From NCBI RefSeq assembly GCF_027921445.1, contig NZ_CP115667.1, positions 1,550,001 through 1,614,000 on the forward strand: a stretch of 64,000 nucleotides of DNA. Reading direction: 5' to 3'. A program made the translations under genes and the position numbers. Of this stretch, positions 10,946 through 20,484 are shown one piece after another. How positions within the stretch are numbered: the stretch's first letter is position 1; every line of letters starts with the position of its first letter. The notes below the pieces were generated by a model, which was given only the letters and a program-made list of their open reading frames with translations, was not told the origin of the DNA and searched no databases. Source of the stretch: Peptoniphilus equinus (GTDB lineage: Bacteria > Bacillota > Clostridia > Tissierellales > Peptoniphilaceae).

Positions 10946-11854
10946 ATGTGTGAAATTATTACGCCCTCCCTCACCTTATTCGATGATACGAATACCATTG
11001 ATCGCGCAGGCAATGAGACACTTATCAATTTTCTCATCGACAGCGGTGTGAACGGCATATTGGTTTTAGGTAGTTCCGGAGAATTTACCACGCTGAACCT
11101 GGAAGAAAAATTATCAATATTTGACTTATACACAACGGTCAATAACCATCGGGTGGATTTATTTGCCGGTACGAACTGTGCGAAAATTGAAGAAACCATT
11201 CACTTGTCCAATACCGTGCTTGCACAGGGTTTCAAAGGTGTCATGATTATCTGTCCCTATTATTACGGCATAAGTCAACGCGAAGTATATAACTACTATG
11301 CCTATCTGGCTCAGCACATTTCAGGTGATCTATATATTTATAATTATCCGGATCGAAGCGGCTTCAATATCTCCCCTCAGACTGTCTATGAACTGGCCAT
11401 CTCCCACCCCAATATAAAGGGTCTCAAAGATTCTGTATCGGATCCGCTTCACACCAATGGGATTGCGCGAGCTGTGGCATCTTTAGACTTCAAACTGTAT
11501 TCTGGTTTTGACGATCAGTTCTTATATAACATCGCTACCGGAGGTTCCGGTTGCATCGGCGCACTGTCTAATATTGTCCCGGATATTTGGGCCGACCTCA
11601 TCCATGCCATGGAAAATTCGCAGATGAAAAAGGTATTGTTTTTATCTCACCTTATTCATCAACTCATGCCACTCTACACCTTATCCCCAAATTTTATTCC
11701 GTTGTTTAAAAAACTTCTCACCACACGAGGCCTCGCTATCAGTGACGCATCGATATTCCCCAATAACGCCCTTGAGCCCTCAACATTTGAAACTGCAAAA
11801 CGCATTCTTGATACAGTGCTCCATACGTATCACGCGTATAACAACACGTTATAA
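10946..11854 (+). CDS. DapA-family aldolase (probable 2-keto-3-deoxy acid aldolase)
   Basis: A 302-residue TIM-barrel class I aldolase of the dihydrodipicolinate synthase/N-acetylneuraminate lyase family. Visible active-site elements are G42-SSG-E46, Y132 in YIYNYPDRSG and the Schiff-base lysine K161 in IKGLKDS. The GSSGE variant of GTTGE is seen in members that act on 2-keto-3-deoxy sugar acids and not in DapA proper. Neighbours (KdgT permease, UxaA dehydratase) support cleavage of the dehydrated acid to pyruvate and an aldehyde. No KDG kinase is present, so a non-phosphorylated route is likely. A KdgD-type dehydratase-decarboxylase is an alternative. Confidence 0.85.
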   Translation: MCEIITPSLTLFDDTNTIDRAGNETLINFLIDSGVNGILVLGSSGEFTTLNLEEKLSIFDLYTTVNNHRVDLFAGTNCAKIEETIHLSNTVLAQGFKGVMIICPYYYGISQREVYNYYAYLAQHISGDLYIYNYPDRSGFNISPQTVYELAISHPNIKGLKDSVSDPLHTNGIARAVASLDFKLYSGFDDQFLYNIATGGSGCIGALSNIVPDIWADLIHAMENSQMKKVLFLSHLIHQLMPLYTLSPNFIPLFKKLLTTRGLAISDASIFPNNALEPSTFETAKRILDTVLHTYHAYNNTL

Positions 11855-11863
11855 TCTTCCTAA

Positions 11864-11892
11864 GAAAGTTGGCAAGACCAACTTTCTTTTTT
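11864..11892 (+). terminator. Intrinsic terminator after the aldolase gene
   Basis: A 9-bp perfect stem (GAAAGTTGG / CCAACTTTC) with a five-base loop is followed by six T residues, 9 bp after the aldolase stop. It separates the catabolic genes from the IclR gene, which has its own extended -10 (TGATATACT, 11930-11938). Confidence 0.9.
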
Positions 11893-11958
11893 ATTGGCTA
11901 AATAAAACATCTTCCAGCCATATGTAGTATGATATACTTCATAATACATGGAGGACCT

Positions 11959-12738
11959 ATGCAATCAGATTTACACAATCCTACGCTGCGCGTGATCAAT
12001 ACACTGAACCTGGTCGATAGTTATCGAACAGGTATCTCGATGAGCGAAATCTCTTCACAACTTCAAATTCCAAAAAGCACGCTGAGCCCTATTTTGAGAA
12101 CATTAGTGAGCTGTAATTTTTTAAATCTCAACGACAATGGTGAGTACACATGCTCTTTCAACCTATTTCAATTAGGTTTGGACTACTCAGGCCATTTAGA
12201 TGTGCTATCCGTTATCAAAAAACAGATGGAAGTCGCCGTCGAAAAAATTGGTGAAATTGTTCAATTTGGCATTTTAGATCAGGATCAAGTCCTTTACCTG
12301 GAAAAAGTCAACACCAAAGAAAACATTGAAATCGTAAGCTCTGTCGGTATGAAACTGCCTGCGAGCGCAACAGCTATCGGCAAAGCGCTCTTATCCGGAT
12401 TAAGCGACGCCAAGCTGGAAGCCATGTATTCCAACTACGTGTTCAAAAAATTTACAGAGAATACCATTACATCTTTCGATCGATTGCTGGAAGAGATTCA
12501 CGCGGTCAGAAAGAATGGTTATGCCGTGGAAAATCAGGAAATATCCATGCATACCTCATGCATAGCTGTACCGATTAAAGTCGATGGCTGTATAAAGGGT
12601 GCTATTTCCGCCACTTATCCCTTATTTCGCTACAGACAGGGAAAAGTTGAGCATATTATCACTATTTTATTAGATCAAAAGAATATTATTGAAAAGATCA
12701 TTACTGTGCAGGGCATGGACTTAAACTTTACTAAGTGA
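11959..12738 (+). CDS. IclR-family transcriptional regulator
   Basis: A 259-residue regulator. Residues ~10-75 are the winged helix-turn-helix (ISMSEISSQLQIPKSTLSPILRTL split over two helices), and residues ~80-255 the IclR effector domain with the usual SSVGMKLPASATAIGKALLS and late YAVENQE and CIAVPIK stretches. ATG 11959 follows GGAGG by five bases; the longer frame upstream would run through the promoter. Placed directly after the sugar-acid genes, it is the likely local regulator, responding to a pathway intermediate. Whether it represses or activates cannot be read from the sequence. Confidence 0.9.
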   Translation: MQSDLHNPTLRVINTLNLVDSYRTGISMSEISSQLQIPKSTLSPILRTLVSCNFLNLNDNGEYTCSFNLFQLGLDYSGHLDVLSVIKKQMEVAVEKIGEIVQFGILDQDQVLYLEKVNTKENIEIVSSVGMKLPASATAIGKALLSGLSDAKLEAMYSNYVFKKFTENTITSFDRLLEEIHAVRKNGYAVENQEISMHTSCIAVPIKVDGCIKGAISATYPLFRYRQGKVEHIITILLDQKNIIEKIITVQGMDLNFTK

Positions 12739-13468
12739 GCGCCCGCTTCCTTTGACCAAATACGAACAGCGTCTGACCGGTCCCCATAGAAACGATGGTG
12801 CCAACGTGTCCTTGAGTCAGTCGCGAAAACACCATTGTCTTTCTTTTTAACTGTTGTATCTTGAATCCTACTATCGTCACAGACTCTTTGCCCCAAAGTT
12901 CCCGACAGGATGTAGGATTTGCCATTGATGATGAATTCAAACATAAAAAAAGCATCTATCCCTTGATAGATGCTTTTTCTTATCATGTGCCAGACAAATG
13001 TCTTCTCTTATCGTCGTGTCCCTCTCGGACAAATAACAATGGATATACTTTTTCTGAAGCTAAAAAACAGCCGCCTCTTTTTACACCTCATGGCATAGTT
13101 CCCCTCATCAATAATATCTTTCTACATATCGAAATCGTGAAGAACTTTTTATCATAGATACTGTTCATTAACAACATTCCCATCAAGAAGATCCGTCCTC
13201 TTCGCTACAAAGCTTATAAAAATAGGTTGTCTTCGCTAAATCATTAGTGAGTTTCCTTCAAAATGCCGTGAATCATCCCTACATAGGTAATCCACTTACC
13301 AAGTTCAAACTGATCAACGCTTTATGACCTCGTTATGCTTAATTCAGAAAGCAGCCACCGAAAAACGGATGGCTCTTCACTCAAGCTTAAGCAACCCACG
13401 TCATACCTATCACTGCTTTGCAAACTATCCGACGCAAACATAAATTGAATATCTCGCCTTTAATGTAC
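12739..13468. other. Gene-poor 730-bp stretch
   Basis: I see no convincing gene here. Two overlapping minus-strand frames (about 12731-12986) could be read together as one small decayed protein with a frameshift near 12890, but neither has a ribosome binding site. The only clear element is a bidirectional hairpin at 12945-12979. The rest (12987-13468) is AT-richer than its surroundings with no RNA fold I can name. Confidence 0.5.
12945..12979. terminator. Bidirectional intrinsic terminator
   Basis: A 14-bp perfect stem (AAAAAGCATCTATC / GATAGATGCTTTTT) with loop CCTT; T runs on both strands. On the plus strand it would end the IclR transcript, about 200 bp after that gene. Confidence 0.85.
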
Positions 13469-13504
13469 AAAAAAACGACTTAGATTAAACCAAGTCGTTT
13501 TTTT
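13469..13504 (-). terminator. Intrinsic terminator after hppA
   Basis: A 13-bp A/T-rich stem whose core is CGACTT/AAGTCG, 10-base loop, with T runs in both directions. It lies 25 bp after the hppA stop on the minus strand. Confidence 0.85.
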
Positions 13505-13528
13505 CTATTGAATCACTATCTACTTAAA

Positions 13529-15532
13529 TTAGAAGAATTTACCGCCAAATTGTACGAAGAGCGGTGCAAATACCAGAGATACTACAGTGATCAGCTTAAC
13601 GAGGATGTTGAGCGACGGACCTGAAGTATCTTTAAACGGATCGCCTACGGTATCGCCGGTAACGGCAGCCTTGTGAGCTTCAGAGCCTTTTCCGCCATGT
13701 ACACCGCCTTCGATATACTTCTTCGCATTATCCCATGCACCGCCGGCATTGGACATGAAGATCGCCATCAAGACACCGGTAATGAGCGCACCTGCTTGCA
13801 GACCGCCAAGGGCTTCAGGCCCAAGCACCACGCCAATAATAATTGGCACAACAACAGCAATTAAGCCTGGTACGATCATCTCATGAAGTGCTGCTCCGGT
13901 TGAAATGTCAACACACTTTGCATATTCCGGAGTGGCTTTACCGTCCATAATGCCTGGGATTTCTCTAAACTGACGACGCACCTCATCAATCATCTTGGAG
14001 GCCGCATTACCTACAGCTGACATGGTCAGTGCTGAAAAAGCAAATGGCAACATCCCGCCGATAAAGGTACCGGCAATAACTTCAGGTTTAGACACGTCAA
14101 TACCTTCAAGACCGGTAGCGTTAATGTAGGACACAAAAAGTGCCAGTGCAGTCAGTGCCGCAGAACCGATGGCAAAACCTTTCCCGATAGCTGCTGTGGT
14201 ATTTCCTACCGCATCCAGAGAGTCGGTGATTTGACGTACATTTTCAGGGAGTTCACACATTTCAGCAATCCCCCCGGCGTTATCGGCAATCGGACCGTAA
14301 GCATCGACCGCGATGGTCATTGCTGTGGTGGAGAGCATCCCCACTGCAGACAGGGAGATACCGAAAAGACCGAGGAGGGCATCGTCGCTGCCGCCGGCAC
14401 CGACGAAAGCTACCATGATACCAATGGCAATGACAATAATAGGGCCTACGGTGGACATCATACCTACCGACAGACCGGAGATAATATTGGTGGATGCACC
14501 GGTTTGCGATTCATCCGCAATACGTTGTACCGGTTTGTATTCAGCTGCTGTGTAATATTCAGTAATTTTAGAAATAGTAAGACCGACAACAATACCTGCA
14601 ATGACAGGAATAAACGGTTTAAAGTTGCCGAAGAGTTGGTTGGAGAGAACAGCCGAAGCGATAATTGTCGCACCTGCTGCAATGTACTCGCCCATGTTCA
14701 GGGATTTTTGAGGATCTTTGTCACCTTTGACAAAGAATACGGCAATGATACTTGCCACAATGCCGATAGCTGCAATGGCAAGACCGTATTGAATGCCTTT
14801 GTCACCGTAAGCCACGACACCGAGGGTGATAGCGGATAACAGTGCTCCGACGTAAGATTCGAAAAGGTCGGCGCCCATACCTGCAACATCGCCCACGTTA
14901 TCCCCAACGTTATCTGCAATAACTGCAGGGTTACGAGGGTCGTCTTCCGGGATACCTGCTTCAACCTTACCTACAAGGTCAGCCCCCACGTCAGCTGCTT
15001 TGGTATAAATACCGCCGCCTACACGGGCAAAAAGTGCAATCGATGATGCACCGAGGGAGAATCCGGTAACGATGGTAGGGTCTTTTGTGATGGTATAAGC
15101 TACAGTAATTCCAATGATTCCAAGTCCAACAACACACATACCCATAACTGCACCGCCGGAAAAAGCCACGTCCAGCGCACGTCCGAGGCCATGTACATTG
15201 GCAGCGTTAGCAGTACGAACGTTGGCACGCGTTGCGACCTTCATACCTACATAACCTGCAAGTACGGAGCAGATAGCTCCGGCAATAAAACAAATAGCTG
15301 TGGCGACACTTTGCAGTCCCGCAGCAAGTACAACGGCAAGTACAACAACAAAAATAACAAGTGCTTTGTATTCTCTTTGTAAGAATGCCATGGCCCCTTC
15401 TGTGATGTACGAAGAGATCTCAATCATTCTTTCATTGCCAGGCTCTTGCTTAGATACAAAACCTGCTTTATAAGCACCGAAAAGCAGGGCGAGTGCCCCG
15501 GCAACAATAGCTAAAATGTAAATGGTTTCCAC
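13529..15532 (-). CDS. hppA: Membrane-bound K+-dependent pyrophosphatase
   Basis: A 667-residue ion-pumping pyrophosphatase with about 16 membrane helices; it couples PPi hydrolysis to export of Na+ or H+. The catalytic loop has [20 protein letters not shown] followed by [19 protein letters not shown], and a late loop has the [14 protein letters not shown] and [14 protein letters not shown] motifs. [10 protein letters not shown] has alanine and glycine where K+-independent enzymes have lysine and threonine, so this is the K+-requiring subfamily. Many members of that group pump Na+, but I cannot decide the ion from the sequence alone. The gene starts 9 bp after secG. Confidence 0.95.
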   Translation of the reverse strand: METIYILAIVAGALALLFGAYKAGFVSKQEPGNERMIEISSYITEGAMAFLQREYKALVIFVVVLAVVLAAGLQSVATAICFIAGAICSVLAGYVGMKVATRANVRTANAANVHGLGRALDVAFSGGAVMGMCVVGLGIIGITVAYTITKDPTIVTGFSLGASSIALFARVGGGIYTKAADVGADLVGKVEAGIPEDDPRNPAVIADNVGDNVGDVAGMGADLFESYVGALLSAITLGVVAYGDKGIQYGLAIAAIGIVASIIAVFFVKGDKDPQKSLNMGEYIAAGATIIASAVLSNQLFGNFKPFIPVIAGIVVGLTISKITEYYTAAEYKPVQRIADESQTGASTNIISGLSVGMMSTVGPIIVIAIGIMVAFVGAGGSDDALLGLFGISLSAVGMLSTTAMTIAVDAYGPIADNAGGIAEMCELPENVRQITDSLDAVGNTTAAIGKGFAIGSAALTALALFVSYINATGLEGIDVSKPEVIAGTFIGGMLPFAFSALTMSAVGNAASKMIDEVRRQFREIPGIMDGKATPEYAKCVDISTGAALHEMIVPGLIAVVVPIIIGVVLGPEALGGLQAGALITGVLMAIFMSNAGGAWDNAKKYIEGGVHGGKGSEAHKAAVTGDTVGDPFKDTSGPSLNILVKLITVVSLVFAPLFVQFGGKFF

Positions 15533-15541
15533 GATTTCCTC

Positions 15542-15766
15542 CTAAATGGCTGCAATGGCGATTACAGACACTAAAAATACCGCAGATGCGATCATAATAA
15601 TGCGGTTCTCAATGTCTTTTTTACTTGTACCTCTATGTTCACCCCACATAGAATCCTGTTGGCCTTGAAGCGTTCCAAGACCGGCTTGACTGCTTTCAGT
15701 AACAACTACCGTACCGATAACCACAAGGGCGGACACGGCAATGATAATCGAAAGGAACATTTCCAC
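15542..15766 (-). CDS. secG: Preprotein translocase subunit SecG
   Basis: A 74-residue protein with two membrane helices (about 2-23 and 55-74) joined by a polar loop QAGLGTLQGQQDSMWGEHRG, the form seen in clostridial SecG, where an S-x-LWG-x-x-RG loop is common. SecG is the small accessory subunit of the SecYEG channel. I use GTG 15766, nine bases after AGGAGG; an ATG two codons later is possible. In many Firmicutes secG sits before rnr and smpB, whereas here it directly precedes hppA and shares its promoter. Confidence 0.8.
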   Translation of the reverse strand: MEMFLSIIIAVSALVVIGTVVVTESSQAGLGTLQGQQDSMWGEHRGTSKKDIENRIIMIASAVFLVSVIAIAAI

Positions 15767-15805
15767 GATGTACTACCTCCTTTTACTTTTATCCATAATG
15801 ACTTG

Positions 15806-15834
15806 ATTCTATCATAGCCTTGCGTCAAATTCAA
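15806..15834 (-). promoter_or_regulatory. Promoter of secG-hppA
   Basis: On the minus strand TTGAAT (15834-15829), 17-base spacer, then TAGAAT (15811-15806) preceded by TGA, i.e. an extended -10. It lies about 40 bp before the secG start. Confidence 0.7.
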
Positions 15835-15863
15835 CTTCCATCAGGCATTTATAGCCCGTTTCA

Positions 15864-16712
15864 CTAAAATGCAAGCAATACTAACACTGCCACACCAAGC
15901 ACAATGCGATAGATCCCGAAAATTTGAAAATCGTGTTTTTGAATATAACTCAAAAACTTTACAATGACAGCGTAGGCCACAGCAAAAGACACCACAAATC
16001 CCAGGGCAATCAGCCCCCATTCACTTAAGGTAAAACCGGCTCCTAGCTTTAAAATCTTCAGCATCGTCGCGCCGATCATTGTGGGGATGGCAAGAAAGAA
16101 GGAAAACTCCGCTGCACTTTTGCGATTGCATCCGATAAGCATACCGCCGATGATGGTCGCAGCAGAGCGTGATGTGCCGGGAATCATGGCAAGGCATTGA
16201 AAGAAACCGATTTTAAAAGCATCTTTCACACTCAGATGTTCCAAGCTGTCTATTTTATAAGACGTACGTTTTTGACGTTCCATCACAATGATGACAACAC
16301 CGTAAAAAATAAGCGTGACCGCCACCACCGTGGGATTGAATAAGTACTTGTCGATGAGATCATCAAAGAGAAATCCCAATACCGCGGCAGGGAGAAATCC
16401 AATGATGATTTTAGCAATCAGCCGCATTGTCGCCGGATCGCGATGGATGAGCCGGTCTTTAAAACTCACCTCGCCGTCCGTATCAATCCCCACCAACTTG
16501 GCTTTGGCAAAAGGGTTAAGGCGATTGAAATACAACACCACGACAGAGAGAATGGCACCGAGCTGAATGATGACTGAGAAGGCATTCTCAAAACTCTGTG
16601 AATGCAGAGCGAGGACTTCACTGGCAAGAATTAAATGCCCGGTGGACGAGATCGGCAAAAATTCAGTCACGCCTTCCAAAATCCCCAACAGTATAACTTT
16701 AATAAACTCCAT
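15864..16712 (-). CDS. uppP: Undecaprenyl-diphosphatase
   Basis: A 282-residue UppP/BacA membrane enzyme that dephosphorylates undecaprenyl pyrophosphate, recycling the lipid carrier for wall synthesis and giving bacitracin tolerance. The two conserved motifs are present: LEGVTEFLPISSTGH near residue 20 and PGTSRSAATI near 165, together with about eight hydrophobic segments. I start at ATG 16712 (MEFIKVI), six bases after GGAG. An ATG 12 bp upstream is less well placed. The gene begins one base after the dnaB stop, so it is read in the same direction, probably in one transcript. Confidence 0.95.
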   Translation of the reverse strand: MEFIKVILLGILEGVTEFLPISSTGHLILASEVLALHSQSFENAFSVIIQLGAILSVVVLYFNRLNPFAKAKLVGIDTDGEVSFKDRLIHRDPATMRLIAKIIIGFLPAAVLGFLFDDLIDKYLFNPTVVAVTLIFYGVVIIVMERQKRTSYKIDSLEHLSVKDAFKIGFFQCLAMIPGTSRSAATIIGGMLIGCNRKSAAEFSFFLAIPTMIGATMLKILKLGAGFTLSEWGLIALGFVVSFAVAYAVIVKFLSYIQKHDFQIFGIYRIVLGVAVLVLLAF

Positions 16713-16713
16713 A

Positions 16714-18048
16714 TTATGCTCCATATTCCTTGTTCAGGAACTTTGTAAATTCTTTTCTAAAGACCAGCTCGACAGTATCCGTCGGACCGTTGCGATGCTT
16801 GGCAATGATGACTTCCCCGATATTCGGTTTTTCCGATTCTTCTTTTAAGTAGTACTCGTCCCGGTAGAGGAACATGACCACATCCGCATCCTGCTCAATC
16901 GCTCCGGACTCCCGAAGGTCCGAGAGAATCGGCCGGTGATCGGAACGCTGTTCCGGAAGACGGGAGAGCTGAGAGAGGGCCAAAACCGGCACCTCAAGCT
17001 CTTTGGCAATGCCCTTAAGGCTTCTTGAAATAGCGGAAATCTCCTGTTGCCTGGACTCTACCCTGTCGCTCATCTGCATCAGCTGCAAGTAGTCGATCAC
17101 GACGAGATCGAGACCGCGCTCCATCTTTTGCCGACGGCACTTGGCTTTGAGCTCCAGAGGTGAAATACCTGCCGTATCATCAATATCAATGTCCAACTGA
17201 GAAATGATCGGCATGGCATTGATGATCTTCTCCCAGTCGTCTTCATTTAAATTCCCGCTGATAACTTTTTGCAAATCCACCAGCGCAATGGAGGCAATAA
17301 TCCGCTGCACCAACTGAGATTTGCTCATTTCCAGAGAAAACATGGCCACTTTGGCTTTGGCACGCAACGCGGCATTGGTGGCAATATTGACCATCAGGGC
17401 GGTCTTGCCCATGGAAGGCCGAGCCGCCAAAAGAACCAAATCACTCTTTTGAAGTCCGGAAAGCTTCCTGTCCAAATCTTCAAACCCGGTAGTCACCCCT
17501 GTGAGTGCCCCGGGATTCTGCGCCCGCTTTTCCATCTCGGCAAAAGACTCCATCAACACATCTTTAATAGGACGAAGTCCTTCTTGATGAGAGGCTTGAG
17601 TGATATTAAAAATACTCTGCTCCGCCTTCTCCAAAATCAGATTCAAATCCGCATCCTGGGCATAAGCCCCGGCGCGAGTCGCTTCCGCCGCAGTGATAAG
17701 TTGCCGTAAGACAGATTTTTCTTTTATGATGTGGGCATAGTGACGCGTGTTGGACGGTGCGACGCCCTGTGTGGAGAGGGTCGCAATGTAGGCCAGTCCG
17801 CCGACGTTTTGAAGTGAATCCCGTTTTTTTAAAGCTTCACTCACCGTCGTCACATCCGCCGGTACATTGTTGTTATAAACTGCAATAATCGCGCGATAAA
17901 TTTCCTCATGAATTTCCGAATAGAAATCTTCAGGCTTTAGTACTTCCACCGCTGCAGTAATGGCATCTTTCGACACCAGCATCGCCCCGAGAACGGCCTG
18001 TTCGGTGGCTTCCACATGTGGCGGAATATAGGCGTTGAGCTCGTCCAT
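16714..18048 (-). CDS. dnaB: Replicative DNA helicase
   Basis: A 444-residue hexameric helicase of the DnaB family (DnaC in Bacillus). The N-terminal collar domain (~1-110) precedes a RecA-like motor with Walker A in LLAARPSMGKTALM (about residue 205), Walker B in LVVIDYLQLM, and the arginine-finger region around RSDHRPILSDLRESGAIEQD. Length is normal and there is no intein. It follows rplI by 3 bp in the conserved Firmicute order yybS-gdpP-rplI-dnaB. Confidence 0.97.
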   Translation of the reverse strand: MDELNAYIPPHVEATEQAVLGAMLVSKDAITAAVEVLKPEDFYSEIHEEIYRAIIAVYNNNVPADVTTVSEALKKRDSLQNVGGLAYIATLSTQGVAPSNTRHYAHIIKEKSVLRQLITAAEATRAGAYAQDADLNLILEKAEQSIFNITQASHQEGLRPIKDVLMESFAEMEKRAQNPGALTGVTTGFEDLDRKLSGLQKSDLVLLAARPSMGKTALMVNIATNAALRAKAKVAMFSLEMSKSQLVQRIIASIALVDLQKVISGNLNEDDWEKIINAMPIISQLDIDIDDTAGISPLELKAKCRRQKMERGLDLVVIDYLQLMQMSDRVESRQQEISAISRSLKGIAKELEVPVLALSQLSRLPEQRSDHRPILSDLRESGAIEQDADVVMFLYRDEYYLKEESEKPNIGEVIIAKHRNGPTDTVELVFRKEFTKFLNKEYGA

Positions 18049-18051
18049 GAC

Positions 18052-18498
18052 TTATTCCGTATCCACCACGACTTTTAACGTCGCCGTAATGCCGGGATAG
18101 AGTTTCACAGGCACTTGCTTGGTCGCCGCCTGCTTAATATTTTCCGGCAGTTCAATCTTCTTCTTGTCAATATCCAACTTCAATTGGTCTTTAATGGCAT
18201 CGGCAATGTTTTGTGAGGTGATGGCACCGAAAAGCCGTCCGCCTTCCCCGCCTTTCGCCGTGATGGTGACCTTGGATTTTTCGAGAGTGGCTTTAACTTG
18301 GGTAAAATGCTTCACATTCTCCGCCTCTTCCGCTTCCCGTTTGGCGTTGTCCGCCTTCCATTTTTCGATATTTTCGTCCGTCGCCGCCATGGCGATTCCC
18401 TTAGGAATGAGGAAATTTTTGGCATAGCCGTCTTTGGCGTTGACCAGATCGTTTTTCTTTCCTAAGTTTTTATCGTCTTTTAACAGTATAACTTTCAT
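18052..18498 (-). CDS. rplI: 50S ribosomal protein L9
   Basis: A 148-residue L9, of normal length. The N-terminal rRNA-binding domain (MKVILLKDDKNLGKKNDLV, then GYAKNFLIPKGIA) is joined by a long helix to the C-terminal domain (residues ~80-148), which contains GGEGGRLFGAITSQNIADAI. Its ATG overlaps the gdpP stop by four bases, and dnaB follows 3 bp after it, so the genes appear translationally coupled. Confidence 0.97.
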   Translation of the reverse strand: MKVILLKDDKNLGKKNDLVNAKDGYAKNFLIPKGIAMAATDENIEKWKADNAKREAEEAENVKHFTQVKATLEKSKVTITAKGGEGGRLFGAITSQNIADAIKDQLKLDIDKKKIELPENIKQAATKQVPVKLYPGITATLKVVVDTE

Positions 18499-20480
18499 TC
18501 TTCCTCCTCGCCTAAATAGGCTTCTATGGCTTGCATCAGTTTGTCCTGTGCCTCATCGACAGTCCCCGCAACGCGAGCCCCTGCCATATTTAAATGGCCG
18601 CCGCCGCCGAGCTTTTCCAAAATAAGCTGTACGGAAAAGTCTCCTACGGATCGGCCTGAAATGTGCACTTCCTCTTCCACCGGCGTGAGTACAAAACTTG
18701 CCTCCACACCGTTGATATCAAGCAGCTCATCCGCCGCCTGGGCAGCAATGAGAATGGAATTATCCGCCGCAATACTCAGACGGGACACCGCCACTTTGTC
18801 ATAGACAAGTTGCGCCTGGTGCACCACATCGGCACGAGTGCGCAGCGTGTCCAAGTCATCCTGGAAGAGGCTCTTGACCTTCATCATATTAGCACCGGCC
18901 CGTTTCAAAATCGACGCCGCTTCAAAAGTCCGCACCCCGGTTTGAAAACTGAAGTTTTTCGTATCGACGACAATCCCGCTCATCAACGCATCGGCTTCAA
19001 AGTGAGTCAAGTTCAAATCGTCTTTCATGTACGTGAGCATCTCGGTCACCAGCTCACTGGTCGACGACGCATACGGTTCCACATAGGTCAGCACAGGATT
19101 GTTTACAAACTCCTTGCCTCGACGATGGTGATCAATCACCACCACCTGAGCTTGTTCTTCCAACAGTTTCGGAGCTTCGGTGAAACTTGGCTTGTGATTG
19201 TCCACCAGAATCACAAGAGACCGCCCGGTCATATTGGCAAGTGCCGTCTCTTCTTTGATAATGCGTTTAAACATCTCCGGCTCATCCTCCCGCATCCGAT
19301 CCAACAAGTTGGAAATCGAAGGGTTGGGACGATTTAAGACAATGTAACCTTCCGTGTCGCAGTTTAACGTGGCACGAAGCACCCCAATGGCGGATCCGAT
19401 GGCATCCATATCGGCATTTTTATGCCCCATAATATAGACGTCTCTAGCTCCTTCAATAAGCTGACGCAGGGCGATGCCGAGAACTCTGGCTTTGACTTTG
19501 TTGCGTTTTTCCACAGCCTTGCTCTTCCCGCCGAAAAACTCATAGTTATCTTCCACCCGTACGACCGCCTGGTCCCCGCCTCGACCAAGCGCTAGGTCCA
19601 AACAGGTATCCGCTTCCGCTACCGCATCTTTAAACGTCAGTCCGAAAGATGCTACCCCGATAGAAAGGGTGATTGGAATGGTGTTGCCCATATCCAACTC
19701 TCTCAAGTCGTCCAAAAGATCAAAGCGTTTCTCCTTAATTTGTTTCAAGGAGTTATAACTCATCACCACAAGGTACATATCCGATTCGTACTTGCGTACC
19801 AAGGCATCATAGGTTTGAAAATAGCTGCGGATGAGAGCGTCAATCTCCACCTCCAGTTGCGGACGATTGGCACTCGGCGCCGTATCCATAGCATCGTCGA
19901 AATTATCCACTTCGATCTTCGCCACAATAGGAAACTCGTCCCGATACCGGACTTCCAAGTTCACGAGCTCCGTCTGATCTACAAAATAGAAAAGTACCAT
20001 CTTATCTCGCGCCGATTGGGTCTTGGTGGTATCCACCACTGACAGGTGGACGTCGTAGTCACGAGAACCCATTTTAATCCGCGGCAGGACAGTCCGGTTC
20101 GCCAAAATCGCCTCCATGTCCAACCCCTCAATGAGCTTCTCGATATCCATACCCATGAGATCAAAGTCCTCAAAGATAGTTAACAGATGGGAATTGTACC
20201 AAATAATCACACCCTTGCCGTCCGTGATACACATCGGAAACGGCATGGAAAATATTGCCTGCTTGGTGACGGAATCAAAATCCCTGGTGATATGTTCCAC
20301 CATCAGCACCGATTCGTCATTGAACTGTGCCATAATGCGGTTCAGACGATAAACGAGATACATATAGATGGCAAGACCGACAAACCCCGCCCAGATTTCA
20401 AAGTAAAAAAGTAGCCCCACACCCAGTGCCATAACAATAAGGGCACTGCGAAAAGCTTTAAGTTCAAGTGTTGTCTTCAT
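18495..20480 (-). CDS. gdpP: Cyclic-di-AMP phosphodiesterase GdpP
   Basis: A 661-residue membrane phosphodiesterase that hydrolyses c-di-AMP. Order: two N-terminal membrane helices (~10-50), a PAS-like domain (~70-170), a degenerate GGDEF domain (~175-305, ending LALGRGGDQAVV), then DHH and DHHA1 domains (~340-655). Metal-binding motifs are clear: GHKNADMDAIGSAIG, VIDHHRRG and GGGHLNMAGA. It sits between yybS and rplI as in Bacillus, with a four-base overlap to rplI. Expected role is control of c-di-AMP, potassium balance and wall stress. Confidence 0.95.
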   Translation of the reverse strand: MKTTLELKAFRSALIVMALGVGLLFYFEIWAGFVGLAIYMYLVYRLNRIMAQFNDESVLMVEHITRDFDSVTKQAIFSMPFPMCITDGKGVIIWYNSHLLTIFEDFDLMGMDIEKLIEGLDMEAILANRTVLPRIKMGSRDYDVHLSVVDTTKTQSARDKMVLFYFVDQTELVNLEVRYRDEFPIVAKIEVDNFDDAMDTAPSANRPQLEVEIDALIRSYFQTYDALVRKYESDMYLVVMSYNSLKQIKEKRFDLLDDLRELDMGNTIPITLSIGVASFGLTFKDAVAEADTCLDLALGRGGDQAVVRVEDNYEFFGGKSKAVEKRNKVKARVLGIALRQLIEGARDVYIMGHKNADMDAIGSAIGVLRATLNCDTEGYIVLNRPNPSISNLLDRMREDEPEMFKRIIKEETALANMTGRSLVILVDNHKPSFTEAPKLLEEQAQVVVIDHHRRGKEFVNNPVLTYVEPYASSTSELVTEMLTYMKDDLNLTHFEADALMSGIVVDTKNFSFQTGVRTFEAASILKRAGANMMKVKSLFQDDLDTLRTRADVVHQAQLVYDKVAVSRLSIAADNSILIAAQAADELLDINGVEASFVLTPVEEEVHISGRSVGDFSVQLILEKLGGGGHLNMAGARVAGTVDEAQDKLMQAIEAYLGEEEE

Positions 20481-20484
20481 CTTC

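Noticed and set aside
12861-13157. 98-codon plus-strand frame
   Set aside because: It has no ribosome site, crosses the terminator hairpin at 12945-12979, and has no family-like features.
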